Source: Stomorhina lunata (taxonomy: Eukaryota > Arthropoda > Insecta > Diptera > Rhiniidae). Taken from it: DNA of 64,000 bases. The DNA lies in NCBI GenBank assembly GCA_933228675.1, contig OW121744.1, positions 60,834,928 to 60,898,927 on the forward strand, in the 5' to 3' direction. Below, in pieces: positions 13,312-25,803 of the stretch (positions within the stretch are counted from its first letter, which is position 1; every line of letters begins with the position of its first letter). The translations under genes were made by a program, and so were the position numbers. The notes beneath the pieces were generated by a model. That model was not told where the DNA came from and ran no database searches. It saw nothing but the letters and a program-made list of their open reading frames with translations.

Positions 13312-13617
13312 AAATGAGACAAAAATCTAAAGATAATGAGAATTTTAAGTTTATTTTTTGCGTAAATAATTTTTGTAATAACTTTAATCAATTTGCCAAA
13401 TTTCTAGATAATCGGTTCACAATTGACTCTAGCTCTCATATAAGTCTAAATAACGGAAACAGCTTAAATAAAAAAATTTTAAGAAAATGTTTGTATGATG
13501 GCAAAATTTAGCAAATTTTTTTCATTATATAGGAAAAAGAACACCTTTGACTTTAGTGTTAAGGGGTATCATATGGTCGGGCTTGACCGACTGACTTTAG
13601 CACTTTTTTACTTGTTT
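13312..13617 (+). mobile_element. INE-1-like repeat, family A, second part of the split copy
   Basis: It runs from ATGAGACAAAAATCTAAAG through AGCTCTCATATAAGTC to the terminal block TCGGGCTTGACCGACTGAC and ACTTTTTTACTTGTTTT. It completes the copy that begins near 10659. The 150 bp between 13161 and 13311 belongs to neither element as far as can be seen. Confidence 0.6.
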
Positions 13618-14922
13618 TGTGTATTAATGTATAGTACATCTTAATCTATGCCTTAGTTGCTTAATTCACAATCCATCGCAGCATTTGCAAATCATACTGA
13701 TTCAGTATGACAAACGAAAAGTTTTCCATATTATTTCAATACATTTTTTTTTATTTAAAACATCGATTTGCAAATGCTAGGATACTATACTTTTTACAAC
13801 AAATTGTGAACTGGGCTAATATGTTTTTATTTTTTGTTTAATGAAATTTATTTTTATTATAAACTTTAATGTAACATTTTTATTTGTAAATTTTATTTCG
13901 TTTACAGTCTTTACAAACTGTTACTTAAGTAGTTAAATGCTCTTAAAGTACATGTTGGTTAGTTGGTCTATTCTTTGGTAAGTTAATGGCTAAATTGATG
14001 TTTAGTGGTGGGTTCTCGTGTTTTGGTTTGTTAGTAAATAGATTTTTGTTCTTTACTTCTTTTATACTTCTTCGTAATTTTTAGATTTTTTTTGTATTTG
14101 TTTTTCTAAGTCAGTTGTTCTGCACTAAAAAATCTCTTAATTTATAATATTATCACAATGTTACAGTTGCAAAAAAAAAAAAACTTAACATAGCAAAAAC
14201 TTTGTTTTAAAGTATACCAAAAACCTAAAGCAAAAACTAATGTTGACCATTAAAAATTAAAACTTATGAAGGGGGAAACAGTTGAAAGATAAATTTGTAC
14301 TTGTAGAATTCAATTTAGATGTTTTTTTTAAAGAACGGTTGTTGTTCTTTATTGGTTTTTTTGAATAAAAAAAATATAACTGATTATGTTGCATGAATGT
14401 ATGAATAAACATACATATAGTATTTACTTTGTAATTGTTGAGAAGAATTGTTTGTAAGAAATCATGTAACATTTTTTTTCGTTGATTCGTTCCACTAGAA
14501 TGAATATTTATGATTCCAAAATGCGTTTAATTTATGTACTTGTATACAGTACTTGGCATGGATACAAGAGTTTTACTTGAATTAACATCAAATTATATAG
14601 ATCTTTATTGATATTTTATGTTCCTATAGAAATTATAATTAAAATCCTTCACTAAAATTTCATGATTTTTTTTTTAATTTCCTCTTAAGACTCTTAAACT
14701 ATTGTGAACAATTTTATTTGTTTTTTATATTAAAGTTTTCCACAGACAGCAAAAAATAAAAGATTTAAGCCATAAACTTTAATCAATTTAATCTAACGAC
14801 ATTGAAAAACAAAAGACTTAAGAAACAAGCACTTCATTTCATCTGTAGTTTTTCTTTAAGAATTAAATGTTTTGTTTTTCTTGTTGTAATAACATAAATA
14901 AATATTGATAAATTTCACTTAC
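13618..14922. other. Intron sequence of the LIM gene, no exon seen
   Basis: The third coding exon ends at 14923 with a good donor, so this AT-rich stretch should be the start of intron 3, which would run beyond the left edge. No further exon of the expected coiled-coil or transglutaminase-like parts was found anywhere from 1 to 14922. Confidence 0.5.
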
Positions 14923-15116
14923 CAAATAGAAATCAATTGGTTTTTCTCTCGCTTTATTATAGGCCTTTTGTATTTCAGTCTGCTTGAGAGCATGTGCAAT
15001 ATGTAGCGCACTCGCATCAAAACGTCCATATTTGTAGTCGGATTCATTCTGTGATGGCGAACTAACCTCACGACTGCCATAACCATTTGGTGTTGATTGT
15101 CTTGAACCGATACTTC
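14923..15116 (-). CDS. hil: Probable Hillarin, coding exon 3 (partial gene)
   Basis: This exon encodes residues 111/112 to 175 of the model. On the minus strand the acceptor TTACTTAAAG precedes GAAGTATCGG, and the exon ends TATTTG before the donor GTAAGT. The incoming phase (two bases) completes the glycine codon begun in exon 2, and the outgoing phase is 0. The product is Ser/Gly-rich at first (GSRQSTPNGYGSREVSSPS) and then has a helical segment with HALKQTEIQKAYNKAREKP. As I recall the family, that helix leads into a charged coiled-coil region in Hillarin. The following exons are outside the window, so the C-terminal transglutaminase-like domain cannot be checked. Confidence 0.75.
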
Positions 15117-15259
15117 CTTTAAGTAAGTTTTTAGAAAAAAAAAAAACAAAAGTTGAATAGAATACAAAGAAAGTTAACATTAGGGGTGTTAGGAATAAAA
15201 AAGTATTTCGAAAGAGCTAAAGATTATGATGGACTGTAGTCATATAAAGACCGAAAGCT

Positions 15260-15665
15260 AGCAACTTAAAATCAAATTTTATAAAAAAATGAAACCAATG
15301 CCGATGATGTAGTTTTACTAATATCAGACAGACCATCAGTTATATTATGCAATCGGTTTTAGGGAACTATCTTCCTGGGCCAGTAATAAAGAAAATACCA
15401 CTAAATATGTTTTCATAACGTCGAGGAGGAAGAAACTGTCATTCATCTCCTATGTCACTGCTCAGCCCATGCTGATCATAGGTTTCACTATCTAGGCTAC
15501 CCGTTTCTGCATGAATTATAAGGGGTCTCGAATATAAAAAAGGCTCATTATTTCTTTCATCTGGCTGGCTCTAAAGGAGTCCTGATACATTTAGTAGTCA
15601 AGAATTTGATCTTTTCTTCCCTCTGAAGGTAACTAGGACCTAGTGGACGCAAACTTTGTTGTCAG
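15260..15665 (+). pseudogene. Relic of a jockey-like LINE in intron 2
   Basis: At 15300-15326 a frame reads ADDVVLLIS, the catalytic block of a reverse transcriptase. Only about 95 bp later another frame reads EEETVIHLLCHCSAHADHR and continues to YPFLH, typical of the C-terminal end of ORF2 in jockey-clade non-LTR elements. The hundreds of residues expected between them are missing and stops interrupt both. It is an old, internally deleted copy with no activity. Confidence 0.65.
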
Positions 15666-15699
15666 CTACTAAACAATCTAACCTATTCAACCAGAAATT

Positions 15700-16310
15700 A
15701 GATTAATGGGAAAATAAAATTTTGAATGGAAATTCAAAATCAATATCAATTTATTCTTTTGTCTATTCGCCGAATTGGCTCTGGTGTAAGTCGATTCATT
15801 ATGAAATTTCCAAGCAAATTAAACAAATGGCAACTATCAACTATTAAATGGGTGGTCAAATTAAGCAGTGGTGCCAACTTGATTTTGTGACACTCTAAAA
15901 AAACACTCCTGACAATTGCCTGTTTCTGCGGCTGAATGGGTCACTTGGCCATTGCTCCTTTTAAGCAATGTAGAAGTGTGAACTCTGAGTGATGCACTAC
16001 CAGTTGGTAGCCCAGAAGACTAATCACGTCAAAAAACTGAATTTCCAAGCAGTCGAATTGTGGAATCAACTGTCCTATAGTCCTTACTAGACACCCAATG
16101 ATTTTTTCTTGTTCCCGCCTATCAAATGTAGACTGTACAGTCAACGATTTACTATCGCCGCGGAAACTGATAAAGCTTTCAGAAAATTTTTGAGGCATCT
16201 CAAGAAGAATGGAATACGAATCCCAAATGTTTTGAGCAAATACAAAAACAAACCCACTGTAATATAAAGCTTACACTTCTACACATTAATTTGCCGTATG
16301 ATCGTTTTGA
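15700..16310. mobile_element. Decayed DNA-transposon fragment in intron 2
   Basis: The segment 15700-15830, with GGAAATTCAAAATC and GAATTGGCTCTGGTGTAAGT, matches the reverse complement of 24385-24485, which flanks a Tc1-like transposase relic. Near 16290 a TTGCCGTATGATCGTTTTGA phrase resembles TTGCCGCATGGTCCATTTGA at 25370. The minus-strand frame at 15941-16198 has no recognisable domain. Confidence 0.4.
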
Positions 16311-16766
16311 AAAGTCCATATAAATGAGAGAATCAACTAATTTGACAGAAAAAAATATATATGATCTTTATGTTATTTATATTGTCTTTGGCAAAAGTGT
16401 ATTGATATTTAAGATATTTCAAAAAAACAATAAAGCCATTTTCTTAAAAAAAATACTTGTTATTACAATAGTTGCTATTCTCAAAACATAAATAATACTT
16501 CTCGTATTTAAATTTACATATTGTTATTTTTTGAAAATATCTAGCGAGTTAACTAGGAAGAACATCATCATAAAATATTTTGAATGATGTTGAGCTTTCA
16601 GCAACTAAAATCTATACTTTTAGTTTTTTTTTAATTCTTTTGATGAAAACACTATATTATAAGCCTCTATAGCACACCTTGTGATGCCCCTAAATGTTTC
16701 AATTAGTTTTGAAATGTTAATTAAATCAAATTGAAAACCAAATAATAATTAATTTCCAAAACTTAC

Positions 16767-16908
16767 CATCGACTTCAGAACGTGCACCACGAATTTGTTC
16801 ATTAACAAATTTATTTGTGCGTGGAGCATTTAAAGCTTGTCTTATACCCACAGATGTGTTATCCAAATGACCAGGTCCACTCTTTGGTACATGTGAATGG
16901 CAATATAC
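16767..16908 (-). CDS. hil: Probable Hillarin, coding exon 2
   Basis: The 142-bp exon supplies residues 64 to 111. Minus-strand acceptor TTTTCACAG is followed by GTATATTGCCATTCACATG, and GAAGTCGATG is followed by donor GTAAGT. Its first residues, VYCHSH, provide the last two zinc ligands of the LIM domain (Cys66 and His69), so the fold is completed only after splicing to exon 1. The rest is a linker (PKSGPGHLDNTSVGIRQALN, then NKFVNEQIRGARSEVDG). The splice phase is 0 in and 1 out, consistent with both neighbours. The long open frame around it, extending into flanking intron, is not coding. Confidence 0.8.
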
Positions 16909-17359
16909 CTGTGAAAACGAAACGAAAAAATAATATTGCATTAGATTTGTTTTGTGTAAAAAGAATTTATGGTTCATTATTGGCAATTATAAGTAAAAAT
17001 TTATGTCAAGTCGTATGTGGATATTATTCGATTTTTTCTCTGATTTTCCTGTTTTACCTAATAAAGATTTTTTCGAAAATTTTTTTTATTATTATGAATA
17101 TTTTTAGATTTCAAAATATTTCATTATGTTGGTTAGCAACTAAATATATGAATGAATGTTTGTATGGAATGGAATGCAATTGGCAATTTTAATTAAAACT
17201 TCTTGAGCGTAGCTAAGTGATTTTTTTACTTTAAACACCATTGGTCATATGTTTAAGGGCAAGTGAAATATTTTTGGGAAAACGTATTAATATAAGGAAA
17301 ACTACTTATTGTTTGGGAAAAATGCACTTTAAGAAATTTGTTTTAATATTAAAAATAGT

Positions 17360-17560
17360 TATTCAGCTAAAGATTTTTGATTTTCTTAGTAAAAATCATA
17401 TTAAGGTTTACTTTTTTTATAGAAAATATTGTCAGCAAAATATTTTTTTTTCTGAAAAGTTATTCAGCTAAAGATTTTTGATTTTCTTAGTAAAAATCAT
17501 ATTAAGCTTTACTTTTTTTATAGAAAATATTGTCAGCAAAATATTTTATTTTTCTGAAAG
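17360..17560. repeat. 101-bp tandem duplication next to the minisatellite
   Basis: TATTCAGCTAAAGATTTTTG starts at 17360 and again at 17461, and both are followed by the same AAAAATCATATTAAG, CTTTTTTTATAGAAAATATT and GTCAGCAAAATATTTT. The unit contains the TTCAGC and TATAGAAAA words of the following array and may be its edge. Confidence 0.8.
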
Positions 17561-17619
17561 TAAACCTGATTCAGTATTTTTTTTATCTCCATATTCATTG
17601 CATTAGGGAAAATCTAAAA

Positions 17620-20600
17620 ATTCAGTTCTGAATTTCGTAAAGAAATTCAGAAGATTCTTTTATAGAAAAAACTGGATTTTCTTTACATTCGACTAGAATA
17701 TTTATATAATATTTTCTATATAAAATCTAATTGATCTAATGAGGCCCTATGCTGGGAGTCAAGGATAACAGAAGAAAATCTAATTAAGCACAATATTTTG
17801 CACAGAAAACCTCATTCAGCAAAATATTTAGTATCGAAAACCTCACGCAACAAAACATTTCCTAAATAAAACCTATAGAAAACACTGGATTTTCTATATA
17901 ATATCTTATCGACTATAATATTAAGACAATATTTTCTATAAAAAATCTAATTCAGCACAAGATTTTGTATGGAATACCTCATTCAGCAGAAGACTTCGTA
18001 TAGAAAACCTTATTCAGCAGAAGATTTCATACATAAAACCTAACTCAGCAAAAGGCTTCGCATAGAAAACCTTGTTTAACAAAATATTTTTTAAAGTAAA
18101 CCTAATTCAGCATAAGAAAACCTTATTCAGCAGCAGATGTTCTATAAAATACCAAATCAAATATAATATTTTATGTAGAAAAGGTAATCCTGACTAATAT
18201 TTTTTAAATAATTATTCATAGAAAATCTAATTTAGCACAAGATTTTGTATAAAAACCTTATTCAGTAGAAGATTTAAAATAGAAAATTGTTTTCAGCAAA
18301 ATATTTCCTAAAGAAAACCTAGTTTAGCACAAGATTTTGTATAGAAAACTTTATTTAGCAGAAGATATTCCTCATCGAATGTAATATTTGGGTAGAAATC
18401 CTAATTCTAAGATTAAAAAAGCCTGTTTTAGGACAAGATTTTCAATAAAAAATCTATTTTTTTATACAAAAAATGGATTTTTTATATAATATGTATATTA
18501 TCTCCTGAAATATGAAGACAATATTTTCTATATAAAATCAAATTCAGCGCAATATTTTGTATATAAAACTTCATTTACCAGAAGATTTTGTAAAAAAACT
18601 TATTCAGCTAAATATTATATTATATAGAAAATATAATTCAAGATTATATGTTAACTTCATAAAACAGAATATTTTGTATATAAAACATTATTAAGCAGAA
18701 GATTTTGTTTAAAAACCCTTATTCCGCCAAATATCTTCCATATAAATTCAAACTAACCACAAGATTTTGCATAGAAAACCTTATTCAGCAAAATATTTTT
18801 CAGAGAAAACCTAATTCAGCACAAGATTATGCGAAAACTTCATATAGAAGAAGATTATGTATAGAAAACCTTATTCAACAGAAGATTTTGTATAGAAAAT
18901 CTTATTCAGCTAAATATCTTCTATATATATATATCTTATTTAACACATGATTTTGCATAAAGTACCTTATTCAGCAAAATATTTTCTATAGAAAATCTAA
19001 TTTGTCATAAAATTATTTGATAACTTCATATAGAGGAAGATTATGTATAGAAAACCTTATTCAGCAGAACATTTTGTATAAAAAACCTTATTCAGCAAAA
19101 TATATTGTATAGAAAACCTAATTCAACACCAGATTATTTGTAAACTATTTAGCAGAATGTTTTGCATAAAAAACCTTATATAGCTAAATATCTTCTATAT
19201 AAAATCTAATCTCTAAAAAATCTCTAAATCTTATTCAGCAAAATATTATCTATAGAAAATCTAATTTGTCACAAGATTATGTGAAAATTGCAAATAGAGT
19301 AAGATAATGTATAGAAAATCTTATTAAGCAGAAGATTTTCTATAGAAAACATTGTTCAGCTAAATATCCCCTATATAAAATCTAATTCAGAACAAGATTT
19401 TATGCAAACTTCATTTGGCAGAATATCTTGTATAAAAAACATTATTCAGCAGAAGATTTTTTTTAAAAACCCATATTCAGCTAAATGTCTTCTATATAAA
19501 ATCTAATTAAACACAACATTTTGAATAGAAAACCTTATTCAGCAAAATATTTTTCAGAGAAAACCTAATTCAGCGCAAGATTATGTGAAAACTTCATATA
19601 GAAGAAGATTATGTATAGAAAACCTTATTCAGCAGAAGATTTTGTAAAGAAAATCTTATTCAGCTAAATATCTTTTATATAAAATGTAATTAAACACAAG
19701 ATTTTGCATAGAGTACCTTATTAAGCAAAATATTTTCCATAGAAAATCTAATTTGTCAAAAAGTTATGTGATAACTTCATATAGAGGAAGATTATGTGTA
19801 GAAAACCTTATTCAGCAGAAGATTTTGTATAAAAAACCTTATTCAGCAAAATATTTTGTATAGAAAACCTTATTCAGCACCAGATTATATGTAAACATCA
19901 TTTAGCAGAATGTTTTGTATAAAAAACCTTATCCAGCTAAATATCTTCTATATAAAATCTAATTAAACACATGATTTTGCATAGAATACCATATTCAGCA
20001 AAATATTATCTATAGAAAATTCAATTTGTCACATAATTATGTGAAAACTTCATATAGAGGAAGATTATGTATGGAAAACCTTATTCAGCAGACGATTTTG
20101 TATAGAAAACCTTATTCAGCAAAATATTTTGTATAGAAAACCTAATTCAACACAATATTATATGTAAACTTCATTTATATATATAAAATCTAATTTGTTA
20201 AAAGATTATGTCATAACTTCATATAGATGAAGATTATGTATAGAAAACCTTATTCAGCAGAAGATTTTGTATAAAAAGCTAAATATTTTATATAGAAAAC
20301 CTAATTCAGCACCAGATTATATAAATAACCGTATTCAGCTAAATATCTTCTATATAAAATCTAATTAAAGACATGATTTTGCATAGACTACCTTATTCAG
20401 CAAAATATTATCAATGGAAAATCTAATTTGTCACAAGATTATGTGAAAACTACATATAGAGTAAGATAATGTATAGAAAACCCTATTCAACAGAAGATTT
20501 TGTATAGAAAACCTTATTCAGCTAAATATACTCTATATAAAATCTAATTCAGAACTAGATTTTATGCAAACTTCATTTGGCAGAATATCTTGTATAAAAA

Positions 20601-21028
20601 ACATTATTCAGCAGAAGATTTTGTTTAAAAACCCTTATTCAGCTAAATATCTTCTAAATAAAATCTAATTAAACACAAGATTTTGCATAGAATACCTTAT
20701 TTAGCAAAATATTTTCTACAGAAATTTAATTTGTCAAAAGATTATATGACAACTTCATATAGAGGAAGATTATGTACAGAAAACCTTTTTCAGGAGAAGA
20801 TTTTGTATAAAAAAAAACTTATTCAGCAAAGTATTTTGCATAGAAAACCTAATTCAGCACCAGATTATGCTTCATTTAGCAGAATGTCTTGTATAAAAAA
20901 CCTAATTTAGCTAAATATCTTCTATATAAAATCTAATTAAACACATGATTTTGCATAGAATACCTTATTCAGCAAAATATTATCTATAGAAAATCTAATT
21001 TGTCACAAGATTATGTGAAAGCTGCATA
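17620..21028. repeat. Minisatellite array 1, 31-bp family (TTCAGCA / TATAGAAAACC)
   Basis: Units of about 31 bp are built from TATAGAAAACCTTATTCAGC followed by AAAATATTTTG, AGAAGATTTTG or ACAAGATTATG. Unit types alternate in a longer order. For example, the phrase AACTTCATATAGAGGAAGAT recurs about every 750 bp (19021, 19772, later 20752), suggesting higher-order repeats. The first few hundred bases are the most diverged. Frames with KPNSAQDYA-type peptides are translations of the array. Confidence 0.85.
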
Positions 21029-21281
21029 TCGTTACTTTAATATAGAAAAGCCCTAACTAATATTTTTCTTAGATACAGGAGAGGGGAAAAAACTAAATAA
21101 AATCTTAAGTTTTGAGGGTACAGAAATTTTTTAAAGGCAGTTTTTTGCTTAATTCTTTAAAGAATTTAATGCCATAATGGTTTTTAAAATTAATAGGTTT
21201 TTATAAAATTATATAACACAAAGTTTTAAAAAGCGATTTGAATTAAAAACGACTAAGGGCCTTTCTATACTAAAGTAACGA
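21029..21281. mobile_element. MITE inserted in minisatellite array 1
   Basis: The ends are TCGTTACTTTAATATAGAAA and, on the other strand, TCGTTACTTTAGTATAGAAA, with GCCCT following inside. TA flanks the element on both sides (21027-21028 and 21282-21283), and removing it with one TA restores the array phrase GCATATAGAGTAAG. It is 253 bp with no coding. A TA target suggests Tc1/mariner-type mobilisation. Confidence 0.8.
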
Positions 21282-21785
21282 TATAGAGTAAGATAATGTA
21301 TAGAAAACCTTATTCAGCAGAAGATTTATTATAGAAAACCTTATTCAGCAGAAGAGTTATTATAGAAAACCTTATTCAGCTTAATATATTCTGTATAAAA
21401 TCTAATTCAGCACAAGATTTTATGTAAACTTTATTTGGCAGAATATCTTATATAGAAAACATTATTCAGCGGAAGATTTTTTTTAAAAACCCTTATTCAG
21501 CTAAATATTTTCTATATAAAATCTAATTAACCACCAGATTTTGCATAAAAACCGTATTCAGCAAAATATTTTCTATAGTAAACCCAATTCAGCACAAGAT
21601 TAGAGTGAAAACTTCATAAAGAAGAAGATTTTGTATAGAAAACCTTATTCAGCAGAAAATTTTGCATAGAAAACCTTATTCAGCAAAATATTTTGTATAG
21701 AAAATCTAATTAAGCATACGATTTTGCATAGAAAACCTTATTCAGCTAAATATTTTTTATAAAAAACCTTATTAGCACTAGATTA
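21282..21785. repeat. Minisatellite array 1, continuation
   Basis: The same 31-bp units continue on the other side of the MITE and end near TTATTAGCACTAGATTACG. The phase of the array is kept across the insertion. Confidence 0.85.
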
Positions 21786-22868
21786 CGAATATTTTCCACA
21801 AAAGAAAATAAAACATGGAGAATTTAGTAATGATATATCTCCGAAACTAAAATCGGGATTGAATCAGCTACAATCTTAAAAGCAGACACAAATGGTTAAA
21901 CAATTCTTTGGTACTATTTTAACTAATACATATGTATCTCTTGAGCTTACAAACCTAGAGGACGTTCGTATCTACAAATGAAATCGGGATGTTCTTATAT
22001 AATCCATAAAGAAAAAGTGCGTGTTTTCGTGAAATTCCAGGGACTATAAAATTTAAGATTTATTTAATTTTTTGTACGACTCTGCCTGCGTCCAATATTC
22101 AAGTTGTTACGTAAATCTTTAAATGGTATTGCCTCTTTTATAAAATGGAATAACAAAAAACATAAAAAATAGTAGAAACGTTTATTCTTTTATTCATTCA
22201 TTCATTCCTTTTGTTGCTGCTGTTATTTTTTATAATGTCCGTCTGTCTTGTATTTCTTATTGTTACTATATATTTTTGTCTGTATTTATGTGGCCGTTTA
22301 ACAGGTCTAATCAAACGTCAACCTTATTTAGCAAACAGACGTCGACACACATTCATTCACGTTTTTAAGGCGATTCAACATTAAAACTCATTCACCTACA
22401 TATTATGCAGTCAGTTTTTTTTTACTTTATTCGCGGATTTTTTTTTCAAGTTGTTCTTTATTTTTTTTTGCTTCTATAAAATTAAAATTTTGTTTTAGTT
22501 CCTTACAACAATGGAAATATTTGAATGAAAAAAAATATTATAACTTACTCTATAATTATGCAGTACCACGTAAAATTTTTAAAAAAATAGCAAAACAAAT
22601 TGGAATTTTTGGCTTTGCCGATTCGTATATAAATAGAAAAAAAAAACAAGTAAGAATGTACTAAAGTCGAATATATGACACCCTTTCCCAATAAGGTTAA
22701 AAATCGACCAATTGTCAAAAAATTTGTTTTATTTTATTTTTTAGAGTCATATTTGTTATTTAAAAAATATCTTAGTCATATCTGCAATAATTTTAAAAGA
22801 TTTAGAAATTTGTATGTCATTTCAAAGCTGGTATAAAATATAAAAATAAAAATACTTCTATGCGAACT
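21786..22868. other. Intron sequence with one INE-1-like start fragment
   Basis: Mostly unremarkable. At about 22645-22715, AACAAGTAAGAATGTACTAA and GACACCCTTTCCCAATAAGG resemble the start of a family A INE-1-like repeat that ends abruptly. No gene seen. Confidence 0.4.
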
Positions 22869-24213
22869 GGGCCCTATTTCACTAAACTACAATTATACAA
22901 GTTTACAAGTTACAATTAAAAGTCTAATTTTTACAAGTGATGTTCAATTGTGTTTCATTAAAATTTTCACAACAATTGTAGCTTTTTGGACTTGTAAACT
23001 ACAATTTCTACAATTACAATTATAATAAAATAAAATATTTTGATAAATATATGGAGTCAAATAAAAAATACGATTTTTATGAAATTTTATATATAAGTAT
23101 GTACATTCTCCTAGCCTAGACAATTTTTACACTTCTTCAAAATTTTTAATTTAGCTTTGGTTCAAATTTTATGGCGGTTCAAAGTTCGTTTTTTTCAATA
23201 TTTTTTCAGAAACATACCCACTCTATATGCCTATAACTTTTGATACAGTTATCAGATTTTTATAAGACTAGGCTCATATTTTAGCATATGCCATGTAGTT
23301 TTATGCTCTTTTAATTAAAAAGTTAAGAAAAAGTTTTTTGTTTTCCGATCCACCATGAGCCCATTTTTTGGTTTTCGTATTTTGTTGTCTATACTATTAT
23401 TCACATTTGAGAGAATAATAAAGAAAATGGAAGATATGCTGTTTGAGATATCCATGAGTCAAGGACATCATTGATCTCCCATGTTCTGAATACATGATTA
23501 TATTTTCATACGCTTCATCACTATAGGTGGAAAGGGTATTATAAGTTTGGGCTGATATATATAACTCATAGAAATATTGGTATTAGTTAGACCACCTTTT
23601 AGTATAACAACGGATTTAGAATTACTTCCTGAGCCGATTAAACGATGTCAGTCCGTCCGTCCATCTGGCTGGACGGCTGGCTGGACCCCCATGTAAACCT
23701 TGTAATCAAAGTACATTTCGCAATTCTCAAGATAATTTGATTAAATTTGGCAAAAACAATTATTTTGGTAGTGTGCTATTAAAATTCGTCAAGGTACACT
23801 AAGTAATGGACTATTATTAATCGAAACATATTTAAAAACAAATAAAATAAATAAATGGTAATTAATATTGATTTGATTTCGTGTTAATTTTAACTAATTT
23901 TTATTAAAAAATAGTTAAAAACCAAATTTGAATTTAATTTATCATTCACTTGTAACTTGTAAAATTTTTTTGAGAGTCTCCGTCGACCCTATGTTTTTTT
24001 TTCTACAATTTTACAAGTGTACAAGTACAAATTTAGATTAGTGAAACAAAACCACTTGTAGAAGTTCGACTTGTAAACTTGTGAATTGTCAAAATCACTT
24101 GTAGCTACCAACTTGTAATTGTATTTTAATGAAACACAATTATTTACAAGTTCACAATTTTACAGGCAAAAACATTTGTAATTGTGAACTTGTAGCTTAG
24201 TGAAATAGGGCCC
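22869..24213. mobile_element. Foldback element with GGGCCCTATTTCACTAA ends, copy 2
   Basis: Collinear with 6848-8134, in the same orientation, with the same terminal GGGCCC arms and the same internal INE-1-like fragment (about 23512-23820, with GTCCGTCCGTCCATCTGG). It is about 60 bp longer, partly from text that copy 1 lacks near 23205-23275. Sharing the captured fragment shows that capture came before the spread. Confidence 0.75.
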
Positions 24214-24384
24214 TGGTAACTGACAACACTTATGTCAATAGTTAAAGTCAGAAGAGACCATTATAAAGTTTGACATTTTTAGCATAAAAGTATTCAAAAC
24301 ATTTGGGTTTGAGTTGGCATCACTGCTTTATTCGACCACCCTTTGACAGCCGACAGTTGCTTTTTATTAAGCATGCTTTTGAAA

Positions 24385-24640
24385 TTTCAATTTAAATCGA
24401 CTTACACCAGAGCCAATTCCTCAAATTTGCTAAATCACAAATTGGTATAAATATATAGATTATGAATTTCCATTCAAAATTTGATTTTTCCATGAAGCCC
24501 ATTTTTGGTTAAATGGTTACGTAAATAAACACAATTGGAGTGTGGGAAATTCACAAGCTTTTGTCGAAACTGTTTGGTGCTCTTTATAGGCTGGCGAAGC
24601 CATTGGCGCATATGTCCTCAAAAAACGATAATGGTTGTCA
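24385..24640 (+). pseudogene. Tc1-like transposase relic
   Basis: From 24499 the + strand reads AHFWLNGYVNKHNWSV and, further on, a VWCSL-stop-AGEAIGAY segment. This matches the block before the third catalytic residue region of many insect Tc1-like transposases. The frame has a stop and no continuation. The flank 24385-24485 shares sequence with 15700-15830 in reverse orientation. Confidence 0.6.
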
Positions 24641-24722
24641 AGGATGCTGTAGCTAAAATAGTTAGCTCGTCAACTTCTAAGCATAACATATTATATTCAG
24701 CCTAGGTTCGAGCCCCGGTCAT
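24640..24722 (+). other. tRNA-like segment with a good B box
   Basis: TTAGCTCGTCAACTTCTAAG is followed by CAGCCTAGGTTCGAGCCCCG, that is, a GGTTCGAGCC B box. The A-box side is decayed and the arms do not pair convincingly. Similar in layout to 26309-26398. Probably a tRNA-derived repeat end and not a gene. Confidence 0.4.
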
Positions 24723-24775
24723 TAGTTTTTAATATAAGTCGATTTGTATCTGCATCATAAAGTTATTTTTGATTA

Positions 24776-25345
24776 AACATGTCAGCTAACGAGCCAAATT
24801 CTCGACATTTGCGGGAGGTTTTCTGCTTATATATGTATAATCTGCGGCTGAGGATTATCAAACCGATAGTGGTTTCAAAGCTTGTGGAAGAGAGAAGGTT
24901 TTCATAGAAGCAGAATTGGAGGCATAAGTATATCAAGTCTTGTGTCAAATGCAACAAAAATTGGCAGAATCATTGGGAAAGATGCAACAAGCCATTTCAA
25001 AACGCCTGAATTGATTAGTACGAATGAAAGCGAAATATGTATGTTGAACGGTGTTTGTTGACTTGTTAAGGAGGCAAAGAAAGAGATTTTTGCATCACAT
25101 TGTGACTGTGGACAAAATATGGGTTCATCGCAATAATCCTAAGAGCAGAAATTCATAGAGATATACCGGCCGTATTCACGGTACCAAGATAATGCTTTGG
25201 ATTTAATAGAACCAGCTACGACGATTATGATTTGTTAAAACCGACGGGCGATTGTTACCGAATGCTCGGACAATTGCAAGAACTATAATTATGAAGGCAG
25301 TGCCTAGGGTAAATAATGGTCCGGTTGAAAACTATATGACATAAA
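24776..25345 (+). pseudogene. Mariner transposase relic (insect mariner type)
   Basis: Scattered blocks in shifting frames match insect mariner transposases in order. EPNSRHLREVF is at about 24790, KLAESLGKMQQAISKRL near 24950-25010, and QRKRFLHHIVTVDKIWVHRN near 25076-25135. The last covers the first catalytic aspartate, with VDKIW where GDEKW is usual. LLKPTGDCYR lies near 25235. Several stops and frameshifts and a deletion in the helix-turn-helix region make it inactive. No intact terminal repeats were found. Confidence 0.7.
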
Positions 25346-25359
25346 GATGCTGCAGTTAC

Positions 25360-25801
25360 ATATTTTGATTTGCCGCATGGTCCATTTGAAAAGTCAAAAA
25401 AGAGAGTATACCGCTTTTACTCTAATTCGGAAACAAATAATGAAGATGATTATACAATGAGAGAAAGCTAAGGCACACACACGTGCTCATGAAATATATG
25501 TTTGTTTGTGCGTTTATGTGTTTTTTAATGTTCTTTATCCCATTTAATTTCACTTTTGCGAGAAAAAAGATGTATGGAGTCCCTTGCATATTTTGATTTG
25601 CCGTATGGTCCATTTGAAATGTCAGAAAAAATGGTATACCGCTTTTACTCTAATTCGGAAACAACTAATGAAGATGATTATCCAATGAGAGGAAGCTAAG
25701 GCACACACACGTACTCATGAAATATATGTTTGTTTGTGCGTTTTTTAATGTTCTTTATCCCCTTTAATTTCACTTTTGCCAGAAAAAAGATGTATGGAGT
25801 T
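25360..25801. repeat. 228-bp tandem duplication
   Basis: ATATTTTGATTTGCCG starts at 25360 and again at 25588. Both units carry TATACCGCTTTTACTCTAAT, GCTAAGGCACACACACGT and AAAAAAGATGTATGGAGT. The second unit lacks about 10 bp (GTTTATGTG region). Divergence is a few percent, so it is fairly recent. Confidence 0.85.
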
Positions 25802-25803
25802 CA

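Noticed and set aside
15941..16198. Minus-strand frame of 85 codons as a Hillarin exon
   Set aside because: It has no splice sites in suitable phase, and exons 2 and 3 join directly in frame without it. The sequence lies in a transposon fragment shared with 24.4 kb.
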